A stretch of 64,000 nt of DNA from the NCBI RefSeq assembly GCF_049537155.1, contig NZ_JBMVQZ010000003.1:124001-188000 (forward strand), given 5' to 3'. The position numbers were made by a program, and so were the translations under genes. The stretch comes from Limisphaera sp049537155 (GTDB lineage Bacteria; Verrucomicrobiota; Verrucomicrobiia; Limisphaerales; Limisphaeraceae). The notes under the pieces are model-generated. The model was not told the origin of the DNA and ran no database searches. It saw nothing but the letters and a program-made list of their open reading frames with translations. Positions 1 through 8,791 of this stretch are shown piece by piece; position 1 is the first letter of the stretch; each line of letters starts with the position of its first letter.

Positions 1-132
1 CATCCGCAGCCCCAACCCAACCTGCCGGCCCTCCCGAACCCCGGATTCCGAACGGGCTTCCCCCGGATCCCCACCCCGCACCGGCCCCTCACCGGCCAGC
101 GCAACCGAAAAACCTTGTTCGTCTCGAGCCAT
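1..132 (-). CDS. possible 5' end of a gene cut by the left edge
   Basis: On the minus strand an ATG at 132-130 opens a frame that stays open for 44 codons to the window edge, beginning MARDEQGFSVAL. It has a weak purine-rich stretch before the start and no domain I recognise, and in DNA this GC-rich an open frame of this size can arise by chance. The stretch from 133 to 399 shows no other credible gene: the frames there are low-complexity Pro/Arg/Gly shadows. I list it only because a real gene may continue to the left. Confidence 0.2.
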   Translation of the reverse strand, partial: MARDEQGFSVALAGEGPVRGGDPGEARSESGVREGRQVGLGLRM

Positions 133-399
133 GCCTGACCTACCGACTCCAACCCTTCCTCCCAACGCCACCGTTCAACCCGATCTCCCCGGGTCACCGA
201 ACGTTCGCACCCAGCCCATCGGCGATCCCGGGTCCTTGCCGGACCCTGCCACACCACACCCGGACGGCCCGGCAGACCGCCTCCCCAACCACATCGGCTG
301 CCCGCCCCCGGAGCTTGAGCAGAAAATCAACAGCCCCAGGCAGAAGACCCGCCCCCGCCCTCCCCACCCGCCGGCATATACCCATCCCCTCCAAGGGCC

Positions 400-714
400 C
401 TACGCCAGATGGAACATCAGCTCCAGCTCCCCCTCCACCGGCGACTTGTCAGGATGCACCTCCATCAGATCGGCCATGTACTCCCACCAACGCCGCATCA
501 CCGGATGCCGCCGCAGCGCCTCCGGATCGAACTCCGGCCCCAACTTCTGCACCGCAAACAAGGTGTTCGAGCCACGATCCACAAAGATCGCGTAATCGGA
601 AATCCCCGACTCACGCAGCAGGGCCGCCAGTTCCGGCCACAACGCATCGTGCCGGCGCCGGTACTCCTCCGCACACCCCGGCTTCAACTTCATCGTGAAT
701 CCGCGCACTCTCAT
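400..714 (-). CDS. rhaM: L-rhamnose mutarotase
   Basis: Interconverts the alpha and beta anomers of L-rhamnose in the cytoplasm so that the sugar can enter rhamnose isomerase. The 104-residue length and the pattern MRVRGFTMKLKPG, EYRRRHDALWPEL, SDYAIFVDRGSNTLFAV and WWEYMADLMEV match the dimeric RhaM family of small alpha+beta-barrel proteins. I start at the ATG at 714 rather than the earlier in-frame start at 750, because the family begins within a few residues of the FTMKLKPG segment. No other rhamnose-catabolic gene lies beside it. It is transcribed away from the hydrogenase operon. Two alpha-L-rhamnosidase genes elsewhere in the window (25611 and 50144) give it a plausible substrate source. 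Confidence 0.9.
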   Translation of the reverse strand: MRVRGFTMKLKPGCAEEYRRRHDALWPELAALLRESGISDYAIFVDRGSNTLFAVQKLGPEFDPEALRRHPVMRRWWEYMADLMEVHPDKSPVEGELELMFHLA

Positions 715-840
715 GCCACCCACTCTGCCCTCCAGCCTCCCCGCCACCAAGTCCCGTTCACAACCCCGCTCCCCGCAGCCAAAAGACGGGCAGCTTTTGG
801 CAAACCAGGGAAAGCCCCAACCCCCGTAGCGGGTCCATCC

Positions 841-911
841 ATGACTATGAGATTAACACAATTTCGACACGTGTTGTAACAGTTTATCAAATGTAAAAAC
901 ACCCCCGGCGC
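841..911 (+). promoter_or_regulatory. AT-rich promoter region of the hdr-mvh operon
   Basis: This is one of the few AT-rich stretches in the window and lies directly before hdrC. It contains a perfect 8-bp palindrome ACACGTGT at 867-874, flanked by AACAC (855-859) and GTGTT (871-875), and a TATCAA hexamer at 885-890 that could act as a -10 element. I see no strong -35. The dyad could bind a redox or oxygen regulator, but I cannot name one: it does not match the Rex operator well. Confidence 0.45.
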
Positions 912-1517
912 ATGCACATCCAGCGCACCATCAAGTACGAGGCCGACCGCGTGCGCGGGTTTGCCGAAGAGATCATGAGCCTGGCCGGTTGCGACCGGCT
1001 CAAGAGCTGCATCCAGTGCGGCACCTGTTCCGGCACCTGCCCGCTCAGCATCTACATGGACCACACGCCCCGACAGATCATGGCCCTGGTCCGGGCAGAC
1101 TTCAAAAACGAGGTCCTCCGCAGCCGTACCATCTGGCTGTGCGCCTCCTGTTACGCCTGCACCGTCGAGTGTCCCCGCCAGATCCGGATCACCGACATCA
1201 TGTACGCCCTCAAACAGCGTGCCATCCAGGAGGGTGTCTACCCGCGTCGCTTCCCCATCCCGGTGCTGGCCCGCGAATTCTCCAAAATGGCCCGCCGGTA
1301 CGGGCGCATCACCGAGACCCTTCTCGTCATGCGCCTGTTCCTCAAGTCCGATTGGCGCGCCCTGTTCCGCTCCTGGCGCATGGGACTGGGCCTGCTCCGA
1401 ACGGGGCGGTTCAGTCTCCGCCGTGAGCGCATCCGGCGCGTCCAAGAGTTGGACCAGATGCTGGCCACCATACCCGAAGCCCCTGCAACCCCCTCCACAC
1501 CCCGTCAGATCCCATGA
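912..1517 (+). CDS. hdrC: heterodisulfide reductase subunit C (HdrC)
   Basis: Iron-sulfur electron carrier that passes electrons from HdrA to the catalytic HdrB subunit. The 201-residue protein has two classical [4Fe-4S] motifs, CIQCGTCSGTCP (Cys 33, 36, 39, 43) and CASCYACTVECP (Cys 77, 80, 83, 87), set in the usual HdrC spacing. The last ~90 residues are basic and helical, with no further cysteines. The ATG at 912 follows the AT-rich promoter region. Its stop overlaps the start of hdrB by 4 nt (ATGA), so the two are probably translationally coupled. A related soluble subunit in another Hdr-like complex is the alternative, but the complete gene set downstream supports HdrC. Confidence 0.93.
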   Translation: MHIQRTIKYEADRVRGFAEEIMSLAGCDRLKSCIQCGTCSGTCPLSIYMDHTPRQIMALVRADFKNEVLRSRTIWLCASCYACTVECPRQIRITDIMYALKQRAIQEGVYPRRFPIPVLAREFSKMARRYGRITETLLVMRLFLKSDWRALFRSWRMGLGLLRTGRFSLRRERIRRVQELDQMLATIPEAPATPSTPRQIP

Positions 1518-2383
1518 AATACGCCTACTTCCCCGGGTGCTCCCTCAAAGGTCTGGGCCGCGCCTACGAGGAATCCCTCCTACCGGTCCTGCGCCACCTC
1601 GGTGTGGAGCTGCAGGAGCTGGACGACTGGAACTGCTGCGGCGCCACGGCGTACATGTCCGTGGACGAAAACCGCGCCGCCGTGCTCGCCTCCCGCAACC
1701 TGGCCCTCGCCGAGAAAAACGGGTCCACCGAGCTGCTCGCCCCCTGCAGCGCCTGCTACCTCGTCCTCAACAAGCTCCAACACCACATCACCGAATTCCC
1801 CGACCTCCGTTCCACCGTCCAAACCGCCCTGCAACGGGCCGGTCTCGCCTACAGCGGGACCGTCCGCGTCCGACACCCGCTCGACATCCTCGTCCATGAA
1901 ATCGGCCTGGACGTCATCCGCGAAAAGGTCATCCGCCCCCTGCGCGGCCTGAAAGTCGCCCCCTATTACGGCTGCCAGATCGTTCGCCCCTACGCCACCT
2001 TTGACGACGCCCATCAACCCACCACCATGGACCGCCTGCTGACCACCCTCGGGGCCGAGGTCGTCCCCTACCCGCTCAAGACCAAGTGTTGCGGCGGCAG
2101 CCTCACCGGCACCGTGCCCGAAGCCGGCCTGCGGCTCTCTTACATCCTTCTCAAAGAGGCCCTGCGCCGCGGCGCCCATGTCGTGGCCACCGTCTGCCCG
2201 CTTTGCCACTTCAACCTCGACGCCTATCACGAGGAAATGGAACGCCGGTGGGGACCGGTCCGGATCCCCACCGTCTACTTCACCCAGTTGATGGGCCTGG
2301 CCTTCGGTCTGGAACCGCAACAACTGGGCCTGCACCGAAACCTGGTCCCGTTCACCTTCCCCATCGAAACCACCGCCGCCTGA
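1514..2383 (+). CDS. hdrB: heterodisulfide reductase subunit B (HdrB)
   Basis: Catalytic subunit that reduces disulfides on two non-cubane [4Fe-4S] clusters in methanogen HdrB. The 289-residue sequence has both CCG domains: Cys9, CC at 41-42 (NCCGATAY) and CSAC at 78-81, then YYGC near 153, CCGG near 191 and CPLC near 228. All ligand positions of both CCG motifs appear present. The substrate in a bacterium is unknown, since CoM-S-S-CoB is a methanogen metabolite; another disulfide or an unidentified acceptor is likely. It overlaps hdrC by 4 nt and lies 7 nt before hdrA. Confidence 0.93.
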   Translation: MKYAYFPGCSLKGLGRAYEESLLPVLRHLGVELQELDDWNCCGATAYMSVDENRAAVLASRNLALAEKNGSTELLAPCSACYLVLNKLQHHITEFPDLRSTVQTALQRAGLAYSGTVRVRHPLDILVHEIGLDVIREKVIRPLRGLKVAPYYGCQIVRPYATFDDAHQPTTMDRLLTTLGAEVVPYPLKTKCCGGSLTGTVPEAGLRLSYILLKEALRRGAHVVATVCPLCHFNLDAYHEEMERRWGPVRIPTVYFTQLMGLAFGLEPQQLGLHRNLVPFTFPIETTAA

Positions 2384-2390
2384 CCGTGCC

Positions 2391-4391
2391 ATGAATCCAC
2401 GCCCCATTCCATCACCCGAGCCCCGCATCGGTTTCTACGTCTGCCACTGCGGGAGCAACATCGCCGACAGCGTGGACTGCGCGGAGGTCGCCCGTTACGT
2501 CGCCGGGCTGCCCGGCGTCGTGATCGCCCGCGATTACAAGTACATGTGCTCCGACCCCGGCCAGGAACTCATCCAACAGGACATTCGCGAGCACGGGCTC
2601 AACCGGGTCGTCGTGGCCTCCTGCTCCCCCCTCCTCCACGAGGCCACCTTCCGCAAGGCCGTGAGCAAGGCCGGACTGAACCCGTTCCTCTTCCAAATGG
2701 TCAACATCCGGGAACACGTCTCCTGGGTCCACAAAGATCGCCAGGCCGCCACCGCCAAAGCCCGCGCCTTGGCCCGCGCAGCCGTCGAACGCGTCCGCTA
2801 TCACCGACCCCTCCAACCCGTGCGCGTACCCATCCGCGCCGAGGCACTGGTCATCGGCGGCGGCATCGCCGGCATCCACGCCGCCCTCACCCTGGCCGAG
2901 GCGGGCAAACGCGTCATCCTCGTCGAACGCCAGCCCAGCATCGGCGGCCACATGGCCCAGCTGGACAAGACCTTTCCCACCCTCGACTGCGCCGCCTGCA
3001 TCCTCACCCCCAAGATGTCGGCCGTCCGTGCCCACCCGAACATCACCCTCTGGACCTACAGCGAGGTGATCCGGGTGGAAGGCTACGTCGGCAACTTCAC
3101 CGTTACCGTCCGACGCAAACCCCGATACGTGAACGAAACCCTCTGCGTCGGATGCAAGGCGTGCGTCGAAGCCTGCGTGTTCAAGGACGGCAGGTTCCCC
3201 GACGAGTTCAATGCCGGCCTGAGCCGGCGCAAGCCCATCTACCTGCCCTTCCCGCAGGCCACCCCGCAGGTCGTGCTCATCGACCCCGACCGCTGCCTCA
3301 ATCTCAAGACCGGCAAATGCAAGAAAACCTGCGTCGAAGCCTGCGACCGCAACGCCATCGTCTTCGACCAACAACCCGAAATCCACGAGGTCCAGGTCGG
3401 CACCATCATCGTCGCCACCGGCTTCAAACTGTTCGATCCCGCCCGCATCCCCCAGTACGGCTACGGTCGTTACCCCAACGTCTTCACCACCCTCGAGGTG
3501 GAACGGCTGGTCAACAGCAGCGGCCCCACCGGCGGCGAAATCCGCCTCCGCGACGGGCGCACGCCGCGCTCCGTCGGCTTCATCCTCTGCGTCGGCTCCC
3601 GCGACCATCACACCAACCCCTGGTGCTCCCGCACCTGCTGCATGCACTCCATGAAGCTGGCCCTCCTCATCCGCGAACACCTCGACGCCGAGGTCACCAT
3701 CTTCTACATGGACATCCGCGCCCCCGGCAAAGGCTACGAGGAATTCTATGACCGCTGCCTGCGCGAGGGCATCCAGTTCGTCCGCGGCCGCGTCGCCGAG
3801 GTCACCGACTGGGCCATGACCCCCGAAGAAGAGGGCAAACTGGTCGTCCGCGTCGAGGACACCCTGGCCGGATTCGTCCGCCGCATCCCCCTGGACATGG
3901 TCGTCCTCGCCGTCGGCAAGGAACCCCAGCCCGACGCCCAGGAACTCCGCCGCCTCCTCAACCTCAGTTGCAGCGCCGAGGGTTGGTTCCTCGAGCGCCA
4001 CCCCAAACTGGCACCCGTCAGCACCTTCACCGACGGCATCTTCCTGGCCGGCTGCTGCCAAGGGCCCAAGGACATCCCGGACACCGTCGCCCAGGCCGGC
4101 GCCGCCGCCGCCGAGGCCCTCGCCCTCATGGACCGTGGCCACATCGAACAGGAACCCAACACCGCCTACGTGGACGCCGACCACTGCTCCGGTTGCAAAT
4201 CCTGCCTCCCCCTCTGCCCTTACTCGGCCATCCAGTTCGACGAAAACCGTGGCAAGGCCAACATCAACGAGGCCCTCTGCAAAGGCTGCGGCACCTGCGT
4301 GGCCGCCTGCCCCTCCGGTTCCATCCACCAAAACCTCTTCGACGACGAACAGGTCTTCGCCGAGATCGAAGGAGTCCTGAGCCATGCCTGA
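2391..4391 (+). CDS. hdrA: heterodisulfide reductase subunit A (HdrA), FAD and multi-cluster flavoprotein
   Basis: Flavin subunit at which flavin-based electron bifurcation occurs in the MvhADG-HdrABC complex. The 666 residues are close to the methanogen HdrA length. In order they carry an N-terminal Cys segment (FYVCHCGSNI; later CSDPG and SCSP), a Rossmann FAD motif GGGIAGIHAALTLAEAGK near residue 153, the signature LDCAACILTPKM, an inserted ferredoxin module with CVGCKACVEAC and CKKTCVEAC, and two C-terminal ferredoxin motifs, CSGCKSCLPLCP and CKGCGTCVAACP. Its end overlaps mvhD by 8 nt. It is a single-length HdrA with no fused MvhD domain. Confidence 0.95.
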   Translation: MNPRPIPSPEPRIGFYVCHCGSNIADSVDCAEVARYVAGLPGVVIARDYKYMCSDPGQELIQQDIREHGLNRVVVASCSPLLHEATFRKAVSKAGLNPFLFQMVNIREHVSWVHKDRQAATAKARALARAAVERVRYHRPLQPVRVPIRAEALVIGGGIAGIHAALTLAEAGKRVILVERQPSIGGHMAQLDKTFPTLDCAACILTPKMSAVRAHPNITLWTYSEVIRVEGYVGNFTVTVRRKPRYVNETLCVGCKACVEACVFKDGRFPDEFNAGLSRRKPIYLPFPQATPQVVLIDPDRCLNLKTGKCKKTCVEACDRNAIVFDQQPEIHEVQVGTIIVATGFKLFDPARIPQYGYGRYPNVFTTLEVERLVNSSGPTGGEIRLRDGRTPRSVGFILCVGSRDHHTNPWCSRTCCMHSMKLALLIREHLDAEVTIFYMDIRAPGKGYEEFYDRCLREGIQFVRGRVAEVTDWAMTPEEEGKLVVRVEDTLAGFVRRIPLDMVVLAVGKEPQPDAQELRRLLNLSCSAEGWFLERHPKLAPVSTFTDGIFLAGCCQGPKDIPDTVAQAGAAAAEALALMDRGHIEQEPNTAYVDADHCSGCKSCLPLCPYSAIQFDENRGKANINEALCKGCGTCVAACPSGSIHQNLFDDEQVFAEIEGVLSHA

Positions 4392-4890
4392 CAACCCCTG
4401 GGAACCACAAATCGTCGCCTTCTTCTGCAACTGGTGCACCTACACCGCCGCCGACCTGGCCGGCGTCTCCCGCCTCCAGTACGCACCCAACGTCCGGACC
4501 ATCCGTCTGATGTGCTCTGGCAGGGTGGACCCGCAGTTCGTCCTCGACGCCCTCGCCAAAGGCGCCGACGGCGTCCTGATCGGCGGGTGTCACCCCGGCG
4601 ACTGCCACTACGCCGAAGGCAACTACAAAACCCTCCGCCGCCTCCGCATGCTCCGCCGTCTCCTGGCCCAACTCGGCATCGAACCCGAACGCGTCCGCCT
4701 CGAATGGATCGCCGCCTCCGAAGGCGACAAACTCCGCCAGGTCGTCAACGACATGGTCCGTCAGATCCGCCAACTGGGTCCGCTCCGCCTGCCTGAACGA
4801 TTCCAGAGCTGGAACCGCGAACTGGCCCACCAGCCCGCCAGCCCCTCGACCCAAACCGCAACCCCCGAGCAGGAAAAGGTCCATGCCTAA
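4384..4890 (+). CDS. mvhD: hydrogenase delta subunit (MvhD) linking Mvh to HdrA
   Basis: Small [2Fe-2S] protein that transfers electrons from the hydrogenase small subunit to HdrA. The 168-residue sequence has the MvhD/FrhD-type core: FFCNWCTYTAADLAG, IRLMCSGRVDPQFVLDAL, and GADGVLIGGCHPGDCHY. The cysteines in these three blocks match the family cluster ligands. It overlaps hdrA upstream and mvhG downstream by 8 nt each, the tightest part of the operon. The position between HdrA and the hydrogenase subunits fits its bridging role. Confidence 0.93.
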   Translation: MPDNPWEPQIVAFFCNWCTYTAADLAGVSRLQYAPNVRTIRLMCSGRVDPQFVLDALAKGADGVLIGGCHPGDCHYAEGNYKTLRRLRMLRRLLAQLGIEPERVRLEWIAASEGDKLRQVVNDMVRQIRQLGPLRLPERFQSWNRELAHQPASPSTQTATPEQEKVHA

Positions 4891-5869
4891 ACCCATGCTC
4901 GCCATCTACTGGTGCGCCTCCTGCGGCGGCTGCGAGGAAGCCGTCGTGGACCTGGCCGAAGACATCCTCCACCTCGTCCAAACCGTGGACCTCGTCTTCT
5001 GGCCCTGCGCCATGGACTTCAAACGGGCCGACGTGGAGGCCATGCCCGATCAATCCATCTTCGCCACCCTCGTCAACGGTGCCGTCCGCACCACCGAGCA
5101 GGAGGAAATGGTCCACCTCCTCCGCCAAAAAAGCCGGTTCCTCATCGCCTACGGCGCCTGCGCCCACCTCGGCGGCATCCCCGGCCTGGCCAACCAGTTC
5201 ACCCGAGAGGACATCCTCCGTTACTACTACGAAGAGGGCCCCTCCACCGTGAACCCCGAAAAGGTCCGACCCCGACCGCGCCACGACCAAAACGGCCACA
5301 TCCTCACCCTGCCCACCCTCCACCAAATGGTGCGGTCCCTCGACCAGGTCGTGCCCGTGGACTACTACATCCCCGGCTGCCCACCCACGCCGGCCATCAC
5401 CAAAAACGCCATAGCCGCACTCCTCTCGGAAAACCCGCCACCCCGCGGCAGCGTGCTCGCACCCGACGTCGCCCTCTGCGACCAGTGCCCCCGCAAGGCC
5501 AGCAAGCCCACCCAGCTCAGCTTCCAGAAATTCGAACGACCCCATGCCATCCAGCCCGACCCCAACCTCTGCCTCCTGGCCCAGGGACTGCTCTGCCTCG
5601 GCCCGGGCACACGCGCCGGCTGCGAAGCCCTCTGCCCCCGCGGCAACATGCCCTGCACCGGCTGCTTCGGCCCCACCTCCCGCGTCCGTGACCCCGGCGC
5701 CAAAATCCTCTCCAGTCTCTGCGCCAACCTCGCCCCCAAAACCGAAGAGGAAATCGACGCCGCCCTGGACACCATCCCCGATCCCGTCGGCACTTTCTAC
5801 CGCTACAGCCTGCCGCACAGCCTCCTGCGGCGCAAAGCGGACCTGACCCACAACGGCAACGGCTCTTGA
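4883..5869 (+). CDS. mvhG: F420-non-reducing [NiFe]-hydrogenase small subunit (MvhG)
   Basis: Iron-sulfur subunit that moves electrons away from the NiFe site. The 328-residue protein begins with the proximal-cluster motif WCASCGGCEEAVVDL (Cys 11, 14, 17) and continues with YGACAHLGG and PGCPPTP. The last third adds a cysteine-rich region (LCDQCP, LCLGPG, GCEALCP, CTGC) that supplies the two further [4Fe-4S] clusters of this family. There is no Tat signal, so it is a cytoplasmic enzyme, as expected for group 3c. The gene is 6 nt before mvhA. Confidence 0.93.
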   Translation: MPKPMLAIYWCASCGGCEEAVVDLAEDILHLVQTVDLVFWPCAMDFKRADVEAMPDQSIFATLVNGAVRTTEQEEMVHLLRQKSRFLIAYGACAHLGGIPGLANQFTREDILRYYYEEGPSTVNPEKVRPRPRHDQNGHILTLPTLHQMVRSLDQVVPVDYYIPGCPPTPAITKNAIAALLSENPPPRGSVLAPDVALCDQCPRKASKPTQLSFQKFERPHAIQPDPNLCLLAQGLLCLGPGTRAGCEALCPRGNMPCTGCFGPTSRVRDPGAKILSSLCANLAPKTEEEIDAALDTIPDPVGTFYRYSLPHSLLRRKADLTHNGNGS

Positions 5870-5875
5870 AGCACC

Positions 5876-7408
5876 ATGGATCCCGAAGCCCAATCCCTCT
5901 GGAACCAGGCCGCCCAACGCGCCAACCAAGCCTACGCCGAATCCCGGCGGCGCGTCACCATCGACCCCATCACCCGCCTCGAAGGCCACGGCAAAATCGA
6001 CATCTTCCTCGATCCCGAAGGCAACGTCGAACAGGCCTACCTCCAAATCCCCGAACTCCGCGGGTTCGAGGTCTTTTGCCAGGGCCGGCCAGCCGAGGAA
6101 ATGCCCCAGATCACCAGCCGCATCTGCGGCGTCTGCCCCACCGCCCACCACATGGCCGCCACCAAGGCCCTCGATGACCTCTACCGTGTCGAACCCCCTC
6201 CGGCCGCCCGCAAAATCCGCGAGCTCGTCTACCACGCCTTCATGCTCGAAGACCACGCCCTCCACGTCTACCTGCTGGGCGGCCCCGACTTCATCGTCGG
6301 CCCCGACGCCCCCGCCGCCCTCCGCAACGTCGTCGGCGTGGCCGAAAAGGTCGGACCCGAGGTCGCACGCCGCGTCATCAGCACCCGCCGCCGCCTCCGT
6401 GACCTGATCTCCTGGCTCGGCGGCAAGGTCATCCACCCCGTCCTCGGACTCCCCGGCGGCGTCGCCAAACGACTCGACCCTGACAAGCTCCCCGAGTTCC
6501 AACAACTCGCCACCGACGCACTCGATTTCGCCCTCTTCACCCATGACATCTTCCAAAAAATCGTCCTCGACAACCCGGATTACGTCCGGCTCGTCACCGC
6601 CCCGGAGTACACCCACCGCACCTACTACATGGGCCTCGTAAACGACCGCAACGAGGTGGATTTCTACGACGGCCACCTCCGCGTCGTCACACCCGAGGGC
6701 CACGAATACGCCCGGTTTGACGTCCGCCAATACCGCGAGTACATCGCCGAACACCTCGAGCCCTGGAGCTACGTCAAATTCTGCTACCTCAAGCCCCTCG
6801 GCTGGCACGGCTTCGAAGAAGGCCCGCAAAGCAGCATCTACGCCGTCGCCCCACTGGCCAGACTCAACGCCGCCGAAGCCATGGCCACCCCGCGCGCACG
6901 CGAAGCCGCACAAGCCTTCTTCGCCACCCTCGGCGGCAAGCCCGTCCACCACACCCTCGCCAACCACTGGGCCCGCGTCATCGAAATCATCCAGGCCGCA
7001 GAACGCATGGTCGAGCTCACACGCGACCCCGAAATCACCAGCGACCAGATCCGACGCCTGCCCACGGAAAAACCCACCATCGGCATCGGCGTTGTCGAAG
7101 CCCCCCGCGGCACCCTCATCCATCACTACGAAACCGACGAACGCGGCCTCATCACCCGTGCCAACCTCATCGTCGCCACCCAGAACAACGCCGCCCGCAT
7201 CGCCATGAGCGTGGACCGCGCCGCCAAGGCACTCATCCGCAACGGCCACGTCTCCGAAGGTCTCCTCAATCGAATCGAAATGGCCTTCCGCGCCTACGAC
7301 CCCTGCTTCGGCTGCGCCACCCACGCCCAACCAGGCCGCCTCCCGCTCATCCTGAACCTCTACGATGCACAAAAACGCCTCGTCCAACGAATCATCCGGT
7401 CCGCTTGA
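5876..7408 (+). CDS. mvhA: F420-non-reducing [NiFe]-hydrogenase large subunit (MvhA)
   Basis: Holds the NiFe(CN)2CO active site that oxidises or makes H2. The 510-residue protein has both metal-binding cysteine pairs: RICGVCPTAHH (Cys 84 and 87) and DPCFGCATH (Cys 477 and 480). Twenty-seven residues follow His483, a C-terminal tail of the type removed by a maturation protease; neither that protease nor hyp genes lie in the window. With HdrABC and MvhD it defines a group 3c type hydrogenase by known family association. It is the last gene of the operon; a 214-bp gap follows. Confidence 0.95.
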   Translation: MDPEAQSLWNQAAQRANQAYAESRRRVTIDPITRLEGHGKIDIFLDPEGNVEQAYLQIPELRGFEVFCQGRPAEEMPQITSRICGVCPTAHHMAATKALDDLYRVEPPPAARKIRELVYHAFMLEDHALHVYLLGGPDFIVGPDAPAALRNVVGVAEKVGPEVARRVISTRRRLRDLISWLGGKVIHPVLGLPGGVAKRLDPDKLPEFQQLATDALDFALFTHDIFQKIVLDNPDYVRLVTAPEYTHRTYYMGLVNDRNEVDFYDGHLRVVTPEGHEYARFDVRQYREYIAEHLEPWSYVKFCYLKPLGWHGFEEGPQSSIYAVAPLARLNAAEAMATPRAREAAQAFFATLGGKPVHHTLANHWARVIEIIQAAERMVELTRDPEITSDQIRRLPTEKPTIGIGVVEAPRGTLIHHYETDERGLITRANLIVATQNNAARIAMSVDRAAKALIRNGHVSEGLLNRIEMAFRAYDPCFGCATHAQPGRLPLILNLYDAQKRLVQRIIRSA

Positions 7409-7622
7409 ACCGCACGGCAGGCAACCACGTCCCACCCTCCCAACCACACCACCTTTCCGCACGCCTCGCAGGCAAGCCAGTCCGGCCGCCACCTCCGCGC
7501 CGGCTTCGTACAACGGCCGCACCCCGCCCGACCCGCCCTTCACCCGACCTCCAATTTCGGCTCAAGAATCCCGCCAAAATGCCGATTCTCCAAATGCCGA
7601 CCTGTGGCCGGCATATTCAGCC

Positions 7623-8177
7623 ATGAAACGCATCAGACACTGGAAAGTGGCCGCTGCAACCGCCCTCGGAGCTCTCCCGCTCGGCACGGCCCTCGCCATC
7701 CCCATCCGTCTCGATACCACCCCGTACATCCAACCCGCTACAACCCTCCCCGGCAACCCGCCCAATCAGGGCGTCCCAACCGTGCACAACTGGCTCCAGG
7801 ACCTTGTCCAGGCCTACAACCTGCAGAACGATCCCGACCTGCCGGTCGTCGCAGCTTCTCCCTCCCTCGAATACACAGAGAATCGAAAGGACGTACAATC
7901 CCTCTCGATCAACGTGACCGGCTACACCTACCTCACCGTCCACTGGGGCGGAAAAAAGTCCTCCGACCACTCCCAAGCCTGGTATCTCGGCGGTGCCCTG
8001 GAAAACTTCCAACTGGTTTCACCCACCGGCCGCGGCCTGTCCGGGTACCGGCTCTGGAACTACGTCCCACCCGACGTCATGCGAATCCCGGAAGGCGGCA
8101 CCACCCTCACCCTGTTGGGCCTGGGCCTGTTGGCCACCTTCATCTGGCCCCGCCGCGCACGGCACTCCCATCCCTGA
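7623..8177 (+). CDS. PEP-CTERM-like secreted protein, copy 1
   Basis: A 184-residue exported protein of unknown function. It has an N-terminal signal peptide (KRIRHWKVAAATALGALP, cleaved near ALA), a compact ~130-residue domain, and a C-terminal sorting tail: IPEGGTTLTLLGLGLLATF followed by a basic end. That tail resembles the PEP-CTERM/VPDSG-type signals recognised by exosortase. The core is shared with the gene at 8895: both contain PGNPPNQG, NDPDLP, YLTVHWG, HxQAWYLGG and LSGYRLWN. I start at the ATG at 7623 because the signal peptide begins there; the open frame upstream is Pro/Arg-rich noise. No exosortase gene is in the window. Confidence 0.8.
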   Translation: MKRIRHWKVAAATALGALPLGTALAIPIRLDTTPYIQPATTLPGNPPNQGVPTVHNWLQDLVQAYNLQNDPDLPVVAASPSLEYTENRKDVQSLSINVTGYTYLTVHWGGKKSSDHSQAWYLGGALENFQLVSPTGRGLSGYRLWNYVPPDVMRIPEGGTTLTLLGLGLLATFIWPRRARHSHP

Positions 8178-8620
8178 GCCCAACCGGGGGAGATCGCCTC
8201 CAAGACCAAAGCAGGACGCCGGCTCGGAAACCCGCTTCCCGGTCTCATGGACCCCTCCGCCTGCACCCACTCGCTCAACCAGCGGCAACCGCTCGCAACC
8301 CAAACCCGCGCACGAAACGCCGTGGCCGCACCGTCTCCACCCACGGCGCCTCGCTGAATCTCTCTCGAGCCTCCTCCCCCGATGACCCCGCAAGGGCGTC
8401 GCTCGCCGACAACCCCTTGTCCCGCATCTCACCCCCGCCCGGATAGACGGCCCGCCCGAACCTCGGACACACGGCAGCCACCGCCTCAACGAAACATTCC
8501 GCGCCCGAGCCGCCGCCACGGTTCACCCCGACGCGAAATCCACCCCCACGCGGGTGAAACCCCGCAATGGCAACTTTACCGAGCCCCCTGAGTCCGGGTT
8601 TTTTGGTTCGGTATCCCGCT

Positions 8621-8687
8621 AAAGTGTAAAAAACGGACGAATAAACTGTAACAAAATGACTCATGATTCTGCCGGAATTTACACTTT
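8621..8687. promoter_or_regulatory. 10-bp inverted repeat, possible activator site
   Basis: AAAGTGTAAA at 8621-8630 is repeated exactly in inverted orientation as TTTACACTTT at 8678-8687, with 47 bp between. The whole segment is AT-rich in an otherwise GC-rich region. It lies about 105-170 bp upstream of the sigma-54-like promoter, the usual distance for an enhancer-binding protein. Function is inferred. Confidence 0.5.
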
Positions 8688-8791
8688 CGGCGGCACCGGT
8701 CTCGAGGTTTGTATGTCGAACAAAGTGCCATCGTGGCCATTGGATTGCACACCAGCAACTTGAAACATTTTTCAGGCGTGCCGCGTCAACA

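Noticed and set aside
2412..4439. 675-residue frame opposite hdrA
   Set aside because: Antisense shadow of a gene with clear ferredoxin and FAD motifs; no domain of its own.
4745..7543. 932-residue frame opposite mvhG/mvhA
   Set aside because: Long open antisense frame caused by high third-position GC; composition Gly/Val/Asp-rich with no domain.
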